DNA of 64,000 nt, from positions 186,001-250,000 of the forward strand of contig JASJOS010000012.1 of the NCBI GenBank assembly GCA_030068525.1. Reading direction: 5' to 3'. This DNA is from Xanthocytophaga flava. GTDB lineage: Bacteria > Bacteroidota > Bacteroidia > Cytophagales > 172606-1. Position numbers and translations under genes: made by a program. Of the stretch, positions 8,825-18,347 are shown one piece after another. Every line of letters begins with the position of its first letter. The first letter of the stretch is position 1. Under the pieces are notes generated by a model. That model saw nothing but the letters and a program-made list of their open reading frames with translations. It ran no database searches and had not been told where the DNA came from.

Positions 8825-9712
8825 ATGTTAAGTAAAATATTATTTACAACAACTCTTCTCTTAGCTATCTATATGATAGGTATTGATTTTTTTAAATCTT
8901 TTTATACCTCTCAACATCAATGGCAGGATAATATTGTAAAAGCTCAAAACTATTTATACAACAAGAAGAATTCTGAGAATGTTATTATAGGCTCCTCCCT
9001 TTCTAACAGACTCATTATGGATAGTATTCCAAACCTTACGAATATAGCTTTTTCTGGACTTAGTATTTTTGATGGTCTAAATCTCGTATTACATAAAGAT
9101 ATCCTACCTAAAAATGTCTTTATTGAAATGAATGTTGCACTACGACCCAAAGATGATCAATTTGAAACATCTTTATTTTCTCCAATTTCATTTTACAGTA
9201 AAAAAATATTTTCATCATTAAGAGATGACAAACAACCTGTTGGAATTGCAGGCGTCTATGTTAATCAGAAACTGACAAAAAAAGTTCTTTTTAAAATCAA
9301 ATCCTTTACAGGTAGTATGAAAGCAAGCAAAGTAAATAGCAATAAAGATCTATTTCAAACAATGTTAAACAATCAAATCACCCAATATTCTATCTCTCCT
9401 GACACTATATTAATAGAAGACCGATTTACATTATTACAGAAAACAATTAAGTACTTGGAATCAAAAGGCACAAAAATCACCTTCTTCGAAATGCCTGTTA
9501 ATCAAAGCTTATGTAATTTACCAAAAGCAACAATCATTCGTCAAAACTTTCAAAAATATTTTCCCAACAAAAACTACACATATATTTCCACTCCTTCTTG
9601 CTCAGAGTATAAAACAACGGATGGAGTTCATTTAACAAATAAAGAAGCAATAAAATACACATTATATTTTCGCTCTGAAGCTGAAAATATAATAAGACAA
9701 AAAAACCTGTAA
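8825..9712 (+). CDS. SGNH/AlgX-like partner of the MBOAT acyltransferase
   Basis: A 295-residue protein with one N-terminal membrane anchor (about residues 4-23) and an extracytoplasmic domain. VIIGSSLSNR near residue 56 looks like the Ser block of SGNH hydrolases and TTDGVHLTNK near residue 265 supplies the Asp-x-x-His block. This layout matches proteins that work with MBOAT acyltransferases (AlgJ/AlgX, PatB type), which move the acetyl group to the sugar in the periplasm. It is AT-rich like its partner. Sequence similarity to named families is weak to the eye, so the role rests on motifs and context. Confidence 0.68.
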   Translation: MLSKILFTTTLLLAIYMIGIDFFKSFYTSQHQWQDNIVKAQNYLYNKKNSENVIIGSSLSNRLIMDSIPNLTNIAFSGLSIFDGLNLVLHKDILPKNVFIEMNVALRPKDDQFETSLFSPISFYSKKIFSSLRDDKQPVGIAGVYVNQKLTKKVLFKIKSFTGSMKASKVNSNKDLFQTMLNNQITQYSISPDTILIEDRFTLLQKTIKYLESKGTKITFFEMPVNQSLCNLPKATIIRQNFQKYFPNKNYTYISTPSCSEYKTTDGVHLTNKEAIKYTLYFRSEAENIIRQKNL

Positions 9713-9779
9713 TAAGCCCATTCCTATGATGTAGCCTTACAGATTTCCCAATTGAATTACCTTAGTTATTTGCGCTATT

Positions 9780-10382
9780 TTACTTCTTAGCAGCATGTCT
9801 TTGCTGTAATACATCCACTACATCATCCAGATCTACATTTTTAGCCTCAAGCAATACCAGAAAATGAAATAGCAAATCGGCAGCCTCATTTTTAAACAAA
9901 TCCAGATTATCATCCTTCGCCTCAATTACAATCTCTACAGCCTCCTCCCCTACTTTCTGAGCTATTTTATTAATTCCTCTGGCAAACAACTTGGCAGTAT
10001 AGGATTCTTCAGGTGAGTTTCCTTTACGTTGCCGGATAATGGATTGAAGGTGATTCAGAAACAATCCTTTCTGTTTATTTTCTTCATTAAAACAGGTATC
10101 TGCACCTGTGTGACAGGTAGGTCCGTCAGGAGTGGCCTGAACCAGAATAGTATCCTGATCACAGTCAATTTTGATTTCGTTGACATGTAAAAAATGCCCG
10201 GAAGTTTCTCCTTTGGTCCAAAGCCTGTTTTTACTGCGACTAAAAAAGGTTACTACTTTCTCCTGAACCGTTTTTTCGTATGCCTCCTGGTTCATATATC
10301 CCAGCATCAGGACTTTTTGTGTCACAGAATCCTGCACAATTACAGGCACCAGCCCATTCTGTTTATCAAAATTTATAGTCAT
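9780..10382 (-). CDS. hisIE: Bifunctional phosphoribosyl-AMP cyclohydrolase / phosphoribosyl-ATP pyrophosphatase
   Basis: Two fused histidine-biosynthesis enzymes in 200 residues, catalysing steps two and three of the pathway. The HisI domain covers about residues 1-110: WTKGETSGH, the metal-binding CDQDTILVQ and the zinc-site CHTGADTCF. The HisE domain follows from about residue 112: ESYTAKLF, KVGEEAVEIVIEAK and a helical MazG-like fold. The fusion is common in this phylum. It lies 44 bases downstream of hisF on the same strand, consistent with the end of a histidine operon. The other his genes are not in this window. Confidence 0.96.
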   Translation of the reverse strand: MTINFDKQNGLVPVIVQDSVTQKVLMLGYMNQEAYEKTVQEKVVTFFSRSKNRLWTKGETSGHFLHVNEIKIDCDQDTILVQATPDGPTCHTGADTCFNEENKQKGLFLNHLQSIIRQRKGNSPEESYTAKLFARGINKIAQKVGEEAVEIVIEAKDDNLDLFKNEAADLLFHFLVLLEAKNVDLDDVVDVLQQRHAAKK

Positions 10383-10426
10383 ATAAAGTAAATCAGCGGT
10401 TTGAATAAATTCTGGAAATAGGTTAC

Positions 10427-11182
10427 CTACAGTCTCATTGTGATTCCTGCAGACTGCAGATAGTGTTTTAAAACAGGGATTTCAATTTCCTGAAAGTGGA
10501 AGATACTGGCAGCAAGTGCAGCATCTGCTTTTCCTACAGTAAATACATCTTTAAAATGTTCCATTGTACCTGCTCCACCCGAAGCAATCACAGGAATGGG
10601 AAGACCTTCGGAGAGTATACGGGTCACATCTAAGGCAAATCCGGCTTTGGTGCCATCCGTATCCATAGAGGTAAGCAAAATCTCGCCAGCCCCTCTGGAT
10701 TCTACTTCTTTTGCCCAGGGAATGGTAGGTTTATCGGTAGGCTTACGTCCTCCATGTGTATGAACAATCTCTTCTCCATCTACATTACGGGTATCAATGG
10801 CGACTACAATGCATTGGCTTCCGAATTCTCTTGATAGTTCATCTACAAGGGTAGGATTACGAACAGCAGCCGAATTAATAGAAACTTTATCAGCACCAGC
10901 CTGCAACAAAGCTGATACATCAGCAATAGAGCCAATACCTCCCCCTACTGTGAAGGGAATATCTACAACAGCAGCGACCCGAGTTACCAGGTCAATCAAT
11001 GTTTTACGGTTGTCTACTGTAGCCGTAATATCCAGAAATACCAGTTCATCGGCTCCCTCCTGGGCATAACGTTGGGCAAGCTCTACGGGATCACCTGCAT
11101 CGCGCAGATTCACAAAGTTGGTCCCTTTGACAGTACGACCATCTTTGATATCAAGACAGGGAATAATACGTTTGGTAAGCAA
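10427..11182 (-). CDS. hisF: Imidazole glycerol phosphate synthase subunit HisF (TTG start)
   Basis: Cyclase subunit of the HisHF complex, making imidazole glycerol phosphate and AICAR. The protein is a TIM barrel of 251 residues. [17 protein letters not shown] carries the N-terminal catalytic Asp and AIDTRN the second catalytic Asp; GGGIGS and ASGGAGT form the phosphate sites. The longest frame begins with ATG at 11242, but that adds a hydrophobic 20-residue leader unknown in this cytosolic enzyme. A TTG at 11182 yields (M)[10 protein letters not shown], which matches HisF N-termini and normal length, so TTG is chosen. Confidence 0.93.
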   Translation of the reverse strand: MLTKRIIPCLDIKDGRTVKGTNFVNLRDAGDPVELAQRYAQEGADELVFLDITATVDNRKTLIDLVTRVAAVVDIPFTVGGGIGSIADVSALLQAGADKVSINSAAVRNPTLVDELSREFGSQCIVVAIDTRNVDGEEIVHTHGGRKPTDKPTIPWAKEVESRGAGEILLTSMDTDGTKAGFALDVTRILSEGLPIPVIASGGAGTMEHFKDVFTVGKADAALAASIFHFQEIEIPVLKHYLQSAGITMRL

Positions 11183-11296
11183 AGTAAAAAAGACTAGATG
11201 AATACTGAAAAACTGAATAAATATAACAGATCCTACTTTCAAAAGATTGTTTTCATTTTACTCATATATTCATCTGCCCATTTACTCTGTATAGAA

Positions 11297-11932
11297 TTAA
11301 TGCATGAAATGTGTCAGCTTTTGCAAATGCTGAATATCATTATGGGCAACAATCGTAAATTTTTTACCATCGTATTCCAGTTTGTATAAACACAAATTGG
11401 AATGTTCATACTGATCCATGTCTTTCAAGGGCGTTTCAGCCAACATGCTTAACAATATACGCATAGCACGGCCATGCATACATACCAGAATAACATCTTC
11501 CTCAGGACGGGAAACAATGGTATCAATAACAGGTTTTTGGCGGGCCTGTACATCTGCCGGGCTTTCCCCTCCATCAATCCGCAGATAATCTTCTCCATCA
11601 GCCCATGCGGCCAGAACAGAATGATAATAGGCATCTTCTTCCGGAGTGATTCGCTGCCCTTCCCGGTGTCCCCAGGAAATCTCGTTCAGTCCTGCATATT
11701 TTTCATGAGGAAGCCCCAAAGAAAGAAATCCGGATACTGATTGAATGGCACGTTTTAAGACAGAAGTATAAACCTTCTTAAAGGGAATGTGTTGATATTT
11801 TTCAAAAAACGCCTGAGCCTGGCTACGGCCTAAATCGTTCAAATCAGTATCTACTCCACTACCTTGCACGATGCCTTTCCGGTTATAATCGGTTTCACCG
11901 TGCCTGATCAAGTATATTTCTTTGGTTTTCAA
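11297..11932 (-). CDS. Histidine phosphatase family protein (phosphoglycerate mutase-like, TTG start)
   Basis: A 211-residue member of the histidine phosphatase superfamily. LIRHGETDYNRKG carries the phosphorylated His, HREG gives the acid/base Glu region and CMHGRAMR the second His. The start appears to be TTG at 11932; no in-frame ATG precedes RHG, and family members place RHG about eight to ten residues in. It sits just upstream of hisF on the same strand. The substrate is unclear: candidates include alpha-ribazole phosphate, phosphoglycerate or, given the neighbours, a phosphorylated intermediate of histidine synthesis. The last is only a guess from position. Confidence 0.82.
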   Translation of the reverse strand: MKTKEIYLIRHGETDYNRKGIVQGSGVDTDLNDLGRSQAQAFFEKYQHIPFKKVYTSVLKRAIQSVSGFLSLGLPHEKYAGLNEISWGHREGQRITPEEDAYYHSVLAAWADGEDYLRIDGGESPADVQARQKPVIDTIVSRPEEDVILVCMHGRAMRILLSMLAETPLKDMDQYEHSNLCLYKLEYDGKKFTIVAHNDIQHLQKLTHFMH

Positions 11933-12027
11933 TGGATTGGTTTTGTACTACTTTTCGCTTATTTTGACAGCGAAATTACACTTTTTTCTGAAAAAAATAA
12001 AATTGTGTTCAGATCTAACAAATATGT

Positions 12028-12047
12028 CTGTAAACTTGTGTTCACAG
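12028..12047. promoter_or_regulatory. Possible operator between divergent genes
   Basis: CTGTAAAC-ttgt-GTTCACAG is an imperfect palindrome (one mismatch in 8-bp half-sites, 4-base spacer). It sits between the divergent histidine phosphatase and thioesterase genes, where a regulator could act on either. No regulator gene is next to it, so this is a weak call. Confidence 0.28.
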
Positions 12048-12113
12048 GCATTGCCAATATTCAATAAATCATATCATAAAATACTGACTATCAAATATTA
12101 AAACCAATACACC

Positions 12114-12551
12114 ATGCAGTCTCCCTCTAATCTATTTCCCTCTCAGCTTACTATAGAGTTCCTCAATCAAATGGGAGCAAAAACCATGTCTTCTCATTTG
12201 GGTATTGAATTTACAGAGATTGGTGCTGACTACATCATTGCTAAAATGCCGGTTGACTTTCGGACTCATCAACCTCTGGGATTGTTACATGGAGGTGCTT
12301 CTGTTGTACTGGCAGAGACATTGGGAAGCATAGCGGCTAACTGTTGTCTGGATACCACCAAACAATATGCGGTAGGTCTGGAAATCAATGCCAACCATGT
12401 ACGTTCAGTATCTGAAGGATTTGTGTACGGCAAAACAACTCCTATACACATTGGACGTAGCACTCATGTTTGGGATATTCGTATCACCAATGAAAAAGAT
12501 CAACTGGTGTGTGTGAGTCGACTAACAGTAGCCATAAAAGACAAAAAGTAA
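12114..12551 (+). CDS. Hotdog-fold thioesterase, MenI/PaaI-like
   Basis: A single hotdog domain of 145 residues. LLHGGASVVLAETLGSIAA contains the active-site helix with catalytic Glu, and GLEINANHVRSVSEGFVYG and IGRSTHVWDIRI are typical of the EntH/YdiI/MenI branch. Members hydrolyse aryl- or acyl-CoA thioesters, including DHNA-CoA, which releases the substrate of MenA. Since menA is about 5 kb away, a role in menaquinone synthesis is attractive but not shown. Other thioesterases of this branch act on phenylacetyl-CoA or enterobactin intermediates. The frame is complete and starts at an ATG. Confidence 0.82.
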   Translation: MQSPSNLFPSQLTIEFLNQMGAKTMSSHLGIEFTEIGADYIIAKMPVDFRTHQPLGLLHGGASVVLAETLGSIAANCCLDTTKQYAVGLEINANHVRSVSEGFVYGKTTPIHIGRSTHVWDIRITNEKDQLVCVSRLTVAIKDKK

Positions 12552-12649
12552 ATGCTATCTGTACTTTATGTAAAGCAGTAAATACATTATCTTTTATCTT
12601 CAGTAAGAAGCTTGTATTTTAGCGTCTGCGTCACTATACTCACTCTGTC

Positions 12650-12988
12650 ATGATTTTGTTTGTACTTATTCTGATTGCATCACTGCTGCTCCAGCTCTTT
12701 CTTCCCTGGTGGATTATTGCTCCTGTTGCTTTTGCCTTTACACTCTGGAAAGGTAATTCAGCCCGACAATCCTTTCTGGCAGGATTTGCAGCTATCTTTA
12801 TTCTGTGGTTAGGCGTGGCTTTTATTACAGATATCCAGAATGACAGTATCTTGTCAGCAAAAATCGCCGAAATGCTTTTCGTTAAATACTCAGCCATTTT
12901 ACTCATAGTTACAGCTTTGATAGGAGGATTGGTTGGAGGATTATCTGCATGGACGGGTTATCTGTGGAAAAAAGCATCTACAAAATAG
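12650..12988 (+). CDS. Membrane protein of unknown function, 112 residues
   Basis: The protein is almost entirely hydrophobic, with about four membrane segments: two close together at residues 2-35, one at 44-60 and one at 78-104. The last is glycine-rich (IGGLVGGLSAWTGYLW). It ends in a short basic tail. I recognise no named family. It is followed after 33 bases by the alpha/beta hydrolase gene on the same strand and preceded by the thioesterase, so it is likely part of a short operon. No function should be inferred from this. Confidence 0.65.
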   Translation: MILFVLILIASLLLQLFLPWWIIAPVAFAFTLWKGNSARQSFLAGFAAIFILWLGVAFITDIQNDSILSAKIAEMLFVKYSAILLIVTALIGGLVGGLSAWTGYLWKKASTK

Positions 12989-13021
12989 TATGAACAGTAA
13001 TCAAAAAGACATCGGTTCTAT

Positions 13022-13963
13022 ATGATCCGCAGGAAAACTACTAAAAAGTATTTTTGGGCAATTCTATTTGTGTTTGCAGGTATGAATCTGGTTGCCTTTA
13101 TTCACGCCTATAAATTCACCCATTTCACAGACAGGGCAGTTGTTAAAACCAAAGATCCCAGCAAGTTATCAGTTACAGAAAAACTCAATGCATTGGCCTT
13201 TGGAGTAGATAATCCACGACCTCAAAACCAGGTACATCCTCCTTTACACTATCAGACTGTTCAACTAAAAAGTACGGTCCCTTTGGAAGGATGGTACATT
13301 CCGATAACAAAATCCAAAGGAACAGTCCTTCTGTTTCATGGATATTCCGGAGCTAAATCCCTGCTACTTGATAAAGCCAGTGAATTTATGAGGTTAGGCT
13401 ATAGCGTCTTTCTACTAGACTTCAGAGGCTCCGGTGGTTCGGCAGGTAGTCAGACAACCATTGGCTTTGATGAAGCAGCCGATGTATATGAAAGTGTAAA
13501 GTACATTCAAAATCAGGGTGAGAAAAATATTTATTTGTTTGGCACCTCGATGGGTGCAGTAGCTATTATGAAAGCCTTTTATGACTTTTCATTACAGCCT
13601 AAAGGAATTATTCTGGAATGTCCGTTTGGATCAATGTATCAGACTACAGCTGCACGTTTTGATAACATGCATGTTCCTCCTTTTCCAATGGCAAGCTTAC
13701 TGGTATTCTGGGGAGGCATTCAGAATGGTTTTTGGGCATTTGGACACAATCCAACGAAATATGCCAAAAACATACATTGCCCTACTCTACTTATGTATGG
13801 AGAAAAAGATGCCAATGTGAGTAGACAGGAGATTAATGATATATATGCTAACTTACAGGGACAAAAAATACTGCGAACCTATCCGTTAGCCGGACATGAC
13901 AATTATCTAAAAAAATATAAAGAGGAGTGGATTCAAGATATAAAAGCATTCTTACCCTCCTGA
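13022..13963 (+). CDS. Membrane-anchored alpha/beta hydrolase
   Basis: A 313-residue alpha/beta-fold hydrolase with one N-terminal membrane helix (about residues 9-27). The oxyanion loop is LLFHGYSGAK, DFRGSGGSAG follows, and the nucleophile elbow is GTSMGA. The acid is probably Asp in YGEKDANVS and the base His in LAGHDNYLKKY, in the proper order. The family includes lipases, esterases and peptidases acting at the membrane face; the substrate is unknown. It lies 31 bases before a second esterase-type lipoprotein gene on the same strand. Confidence 0.85.
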   Translation: MIRRKTTKKYFWAILFVFAGMNLVAFIHAYKFTHFTDRAVVKTKDPSKLSVTEKLNALAFGVDNPRPQNQVHPPLHYQTVQLKSTVPLEGWYIPITKSKGTVLLFHGYSGAKSLLLDKASEFMRLGYSVFLLDFRGSGGSAGSQTTIGFDEAADVYESVKYIQNQGEKNIYLFGTSMGAVAIMKAFYDFSLQPKGIILECPFGSMYQTTAARFDNMHVPPFPMASLLVFWGGIQNGFWAFGHNPTKYAKNIHCPTLLMYGEKDANVSRQEINDIYANLQGQKILRTYPLAGHDNYLKKYKEEWIQDIKAFLPS

Positions 13964-13994
13964 CAGGATCGATGGAATCTGCTTATACTAAGAC

Positions 13995-14699
13995 ATGAAA
14001 CCCAATATGATGATGCGACATTTCTACTTCCTTTTACTAATCTGTATACTACTTTTTCAATGTTCTTCTCCATTAAAAAAGTATGAGCTTACAGCTATTC
14101 GCTGGGAAAAAGATATTCAGGAATTCGAGAAACTGGACTCAACCGAAAAATATCCGGAGAATGCTATCCTGTTTACCGGAAGTTCAAGCATACGACTTTG
14201 GAAGACTATAGAAAAGGATATGGCACCTTATCCGGTAATTCAACGTGGATTTGGAGGTTCAACCATGTCAGATGTTGCGTATTATATCAAACGAATAGTG
14301 TATCCTCATCAGTTCAGAGCAGTAGTTGTTTTTGTTGCCAATGATATTTCGGGAAAAATAACAGATAAAACACCTGAAGAGGTACTAAATCTATTTACGT
14401 ATATTCATCACACGATACGAAATAAGTTTCCTGACAAACCCATCTACTTTATAGAAATTACCCCTACCAATAGTCGCTGGACGGAATGGCCGAAAATTCA
14501 GAAAGTAAATGCTATGGCAAAACAATTTTGCCAATCCAGACCAAATACCTATTTCATCGAAACAGCCTCACTTTATTTAGGTGCAGATGGAAAACCCAAT
14601 GCCAGCTTGTTTGCAGAAGATCAACTGCATCAGAATTGGGAAGGGTATAAAATCTGGACAAAGGCGATTAAAGATAAACTAGATGCCACTCTGAAATAA
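13995..14699 (+). CDS. SGNH/GDSL-type esterase lipoprotein
   Basis: A 234-residue predicted lipoprotein with lipobox LLFQC (Cys about 23). SGNH blocks are visible in order: FTGSSSIR (nucleophile Ser), RGFGGSTMSD (block II Gly), VAND (block III Asn) and EDQLHQNWEGY (Asp and His). Such proteins deacylate carbohydrates or lipids; similar GDSL lipoproteins are common in Bacteroidota polysaccharide metabolism. It is the last gene of the plus-strand run, converging with the TPR gene after only 9 bases, and I see no hairpin there. Confidence 0.85.
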   Translation: MKPNMMMRHFYFLLLICILLFQCSSPLKKYELTAIRWEKDIQEFEKLDSTEKYPENAILFTGSSSIRLWKTIEKDMAPYPVIQRGFGGSTMSDVAYYIKRIVYPHQFRAVVVFVANDISGKITDKTPEEVLNLFTYIHHTIRNKFPDKPIYFIEITPTNSRWTEWPKIQKVNAMAKQFCQSRPNTYFIETASLYLGADGKPNASLFAEDQLHQNWEGYKIWTKAIKDKLDATLK

Positions 14700-14708
14700 A
14701 TTCTTAGC

Positions 14709-16472
14709 TTATTGTCCATCCAGATCTTCCAGTCCAGCCTTTGCCTCCTCCATGTCAGGTTCCAGCGATAAAGCTTTGGTAAAATCAGCCAGGGCTTTGG
14801 GAGTTTGTCTCAGCCCTTTGTGCGCAAACCCTCTCATACAATAAGCCAGCGCATTCTCTGGCTGAGCTGTAATGACAGTATCACAGTCCCTGATAGCTTG
14901 TTCGTATTGTCCTTCATCATTCAGCAAACTAGCCCGTATGAGGATTAAATATGTATGATCATTCTCCTTTTCCAATTGCATTGCCTGATTTATATCCTGA
15001 AGCGCACTTGAAGTTTCTCCTAGCGCTGACAAAACCAATGCACGGTCTGCATAATAGGTAGACTCGTTTGGTTCCAGCTGGATAGCCTTATTATAATCTG
15101 TCAGCGCATTGTCAAAAGCATCCATTGCACTATAAACCAAACCCCGCCAATAATGTTCGTAACTTTTTAGGGTATTTTTCTTCAACAGGAATACTTTATT
15201 CATATCTCGTAAAGCTTCTGCATATTTCTCCTGAAAATAGTAAATCCTGGCACGAAGGAAATACGCATTTGAACCAAGTGTATCCAAACTTATTGCCTGA
15301 TTGATGGAATGTAAGGCATCTTCCCCGATATCTCCATCTTCTACTAATGCATCCGCTCTGTCATAATAACCCAGGATTCGTACACTATCCAACTGCCCTG
15401 GAGTATACAATCGGTTAAGAAGCAATACAGCATTCCCCAAGAGTTCCAATGTATCACCAACCTGGTTTCTTTGCTGAGCAATCTCTGGCATCAGATATAT
15501 AGAATGAAGAAAATCCTCTACGGCTTCTTTACGGCTTCCTGCCTGAAATTTTACAATAGCGAGGTCATACAGAATTGGTGCATTTTCTTCATCTTCACTA
15601 TCCAGTTCCTGTGTAGCCTGATTCAGTGAGGTGAGTGCTTCCGGATATTTTTTCAGACGGTATTGTGTCAATCCTTTATAATATAACAGATTGGCATTAT
15701 CGGTAGAGTCTGGCAAGTCAAAATAGTATAGCGCATCTTCGTATTTTTTTTGCCGATAATAAATCATTCCCCAATCTAAAAAGTCCTCATCTTCTATTTC
15801 TCCAGCCTGTAATAATCCTTCATAGATTTTAACAGCCTCCGGATATTTCTTATCTTCAGCCAGCAAAGTAGCATTCAATCGTAGTGCATTGGGATAGGTT
15901 GGATCAAGTACTAAAGCCTTTTGCACATAGTCTTTCGCTTTCGCTTTTTCATCCTGCTCATAGGCTAACAAAGCTTTATAGTACCAGGCGCTACGGCTGG
16001 GTCGAACAGAAATGGAGTGGTCCAGGGCTTCATTGGCTTCTTTTTCTTTTCCCCACTGATAATACAGATAACCCAGATCATTCCAGGCAGTTTCGTCTTT
16101 GGGATCGATGGATAATACATGCTGAAAATCTTTTTCTGCTCCTGTATAATCTTCTGTATATAAACGGGTAAGAGCTCTATAGTGATAAAAGCTGGTATCC
16201 TTGGGATAGTGCACAATCAACCGATCAAAAGCCATACGCGCACTATCATATTTTTGGGCCTGAAACTGATAGTAGCCTAATGCATACAAAGCTTTTTTAT
16301 GAGTAGAATCAGCCTTCAGTGCTTTTTGGAGGTAGTCAAAGCCTTCAACGGCCTGTCCCTTGTTAAAATAAGAAATAGCTTTCTTATAAGCTTTTTCGGA
16401 TGCTTTATTCTGACTATAAACGGTAGAAACAAAAAGAGAAAAAATGAATAGAATTCCGATTCTTAGTAGCAT
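14709..16472 (-). CDS. Secreted tetratricopeptide-repeat protein
   Basis: A 587-residue protein with an N-terminal signal sequence (to about residue 20, ending VYSQ) followed by about fifteen TPR units of 34 residues. Typical helices read like ALYALGYYQFQAQKYDSA and ALAYCMRGFAHKGLRQTP. No enzymatic domain is present, so it probably works as a periplasmic or outer-membrane scaffold for protein-protein contacts. I cannot name the partner. The gene stands between a convergent esterase gene and the glnS terminator, so it is probably transcribed alone. Confidence 0.86.
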   Translation of the reverse strand: MLLRIGILFIFSLFVSTVYSQNKASEKAYKKAISYFNKGQAVEGFDYLQKALKADSTHKKALYALGYYQFQAQKYDSARMAFDRLIVHYPKDTSFYHYRALTRLYTEDYTGAEKDFQHVLSIDPKDETAWNDLGYLYYQWGKEKEANEALDHSISVRPSRSAWYYKALLAYEQDEKAKAKDYVQKALVLDPTYPNALRLNATLLAEDKKYPEAVKIYEGLLQAGEIEDEDFLDWGMIYYRQKKYEDALYYFDLPDSTDNANLLYYKGLTQYRLKKYPEALTSLNQATQELDSEDEENAPILYDLAIVKFQAGSRKEAVEDFLHSIYLMPEIAQQRNQVGDTLELLGNAVLLLNRLYTPGQLDSVRILGYYDRADALVEDGDIGEDALHSINQAISLDTLGSNAYFLRARIYYFQEKYAEALRDMNKVFLLKKNTLKSYEHYWRGLVYSAMDAFDNALTDYNKAIQLEPNESTYYADRALVLSALGETSSALQDINQAMQLEKENDHTYLILIRASLLNDEGQYEQAIRDCDTVITAQPENALAYCMRGFAHKGLRQTPKALADFTKALSLEPDMEEAKAGLEDLDGQ

Positions 16473-16605
16473 AACGAGCGGACAAACCTGTCCAGTATTC
16501 TGAGTATGGGTAAATAATCAGCTAAAGGTAAGCTAAGATACGGATTTCCAACAGATTAGATTTTACATTTTTCACTAAAACAGTACATAAATAAGTATCT
16601 GAAAA

Positions 16606-16639
16606 CAGAAACGCCTGATGGAACAAATCCATCAGGCGT
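16606..16639 (-). terminator. Intrinsic terminator of glnS
   Basis: Perfect 12-bp stem, ACGCCTGATGGA / TCCATCAGGCGT, with a 5-base loop at 16611-16639. On the minus strand it is followed by TTCTGTTTTC. It lies 23 bases after the glnS stop. Confidence 0.85.
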
Positions 16640-16661
16640 CTGTACTTATAAAAAGGCTTTA

Positions 16662-18347
16662 TTATTGTTTATCCTGTGTCTTTGTCCAGGTATCTTTCAG
16701 GGTAACAGTCCGGTTAAAGATTAGTTTTTCGGAAGTACTATCTGTATCCAGATTGAAATACCCTTTTCGAATAAACTGGAAGTGATCTTTGGTAGTAGCT
16801 TGTTTTAACCAAGGTTCTACATATACCTTCTCAATCACCTGCAGAGAATCAGGATTAATTAATTCTTTAAAGTCTCTTTCGTCTGCAGCCAGATCTTCTA
16901 CTGTAAACAACCGATCATACAAACGCACTTCGGCCTCTACCGCATGAGGCACTGATACCCAATGCAAAGTACCTTTCACATTAATACCAGATGTATCCGA
17001 ACCACTTTTACTTTCTGGAATATAGGTACAATGCAGTTCTGTAACCTCTCCATTGGAGTCTTTAACCACCTCGTCGCAACGAATGATATAAGCATGTTTC
17101 AACCGAACCATACCTCCTGGAAACAAACGGAAGTATTTCTTAGGCGGATTCTCCATGAAATCCTCCTTCTCGATATACAATTCTCGTGAAAACGGAACAG
17201 TCCGGTGTCCAGCTTCTGCATCCTCCGGATTATTCTCTGCGTGTAGCTCTTCTGTTTGTCCTTCCGGATAGTTGGTAATTATTACTTTCAAAGGATCTAA
17301 CACCGCCATTACCCGGGTAGCAATCTTATTGAGATCTTCCCGAACACAGAACTCCAACAGAGATACATCAATTAGGTTATCACGTTTGGCAACCCCTATT
17401 TTCTCCGCAAAGGCACGAACAGAAGCAGGTGTATACCCACGTCTGCGTAAACCGGAAATCGTTGGCATTCGGGGATCATCCCATCCGGTAACGAATTTTT
17501 CATTTACCAGTTGCAATAGTTTCCGCTTGCTCATCACTGTATAGGTCAGATTCAAACGGGCAAATTCAATTTGTTGTGATGGAAATATCTCCAGTTTCTC
17601 AATAAACCAGTCGTACAGTGGGCGATGGTGTATAAACTCCAGTGTACAGATTGAGTGTGTAATATGCTCAATAGAATCTGATTGTCCATGGGCAAAGTCA
17701 TACATCGGATAAATACACCATTTATCTCCGGTACGGTGATGATGGGCAAATTTGATTCGGTAAATGATTGGATCACGTAGCAACATATTAGGGGATGCCA
17801 TATCTACTTTGGCACGCAATACCCGGCTTCCTTCCGGAAACTCTCCTTTGCGCATGCGTTCAAACAAATCCAGATTCTCTTCTACAGACCGGTTCCGGAA
17901 TGGACTTTCTTTTCCTGGCTCTGTAGGTGTTCCTTTCTGAGCAGCCATTTGCTCAGAAGTCTGCTCATCTACATACGCCAATCCTTTTTGGATCAGCTTT
18001 ACAGCATACTCATATAACTGATCAAAATAATCAGAAGCATAAAATTCATTTTCCCATTCAAAACCTAACCATCTGACATCGTTCTTAATAGACTCTACAT
18101 ATTCTGTTTCTTCAGTTACCGGATTGGTGTCATCAAAACGCAGATTGGTTTTTCCATTATAACGATCAGCCAGACCAAAGTTCAGACAAATGGATTTTGC
18201 GTGCCCAATATGCAAATAGCCATTTGGCTCCGGAGGGAAACGAGTATGCACCCGACCAGCATGTTTTTGGGTCTTTATATCTTCTTCAACAATAACTTCA
18301 ATAAAATTCAACGACTTCTCCGTCGATTCTTTCTTTTCTTCAATCAT
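16662..18347 (-). CDS. glnS: Glutaminyl-tRNA synthetase
   Basis: Class I aminoacyl-tRNA synthetase of 561 residues that charges tRNA-Gln directly. [17 protein letters not shown] contains HIGH at residues 46-49, and VMSKRKLL near residue 270 is the KMSKS region. DDTNP and the C-terminal anticodon-binding beta-barrels ([16 protein letters not shown]) identify GlnRS rather than bacterial GluRS. Its presence suggests that this organism does not rely only on the GatCAB transamidation route for Gln-tRNA. The frame is complete with its own terminator. Confidence 0.96.
   Translation of the reverse strand: MIEEKKESTEKSLNFIEVIVEEDIKTQKHAGRVHTRFPPEPNGYLHIGHAKSICLNFGLADRYNGKTNLRFDDTNPVTEETEYVESIKNDVRWLGFEWENEFYASDYFDQLYEYAVKLIQKGLAYVDEQTSEQMAAQKGTPTEPGKESPFRNRSVEENLDLFERMRKGEFPEGSRVLRAKVDMASPNMLLRDPIIYRIKFAHHHRTGDKWCIYPMYDFAHGQSDSIEHITHSICTLEFIHHRPLYDWFIEKLEIFPSQQIEFARLNLTYTVMSKRKLLQLVNEKFVTGWDDPRMPTISGLRRRGYTPASVRAFAEKIGVAKRDNLIDVSLLEFCVREDLNKIATRVMAVLDPLKVIITNYPEGQTEELHAENNPEDAEAGHRTVPFSRELYIEKEDFMENPPKKYFRLFPGGMVRLKHAYIIRCDEVVKDSNGEVTELHCTYIPESKSGSDTSGINVKGTLHWVSVPHAVEAEVRLYDRLFTVEDLAADERDFKELINPDSLQVIEKVYVEPWLKQATTKDHFQFIRKGYFNLDTDSTSEKLIFNRTVTLKDTWTKTQDKQ

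Noticed and set aside
11183-11242. N-terminal extension of hisF to an ATG
   Set aside because: Adds a hydrophobic leader never seen in cytosolic HisF; the TTG at 11182 matches the family N-terminus.
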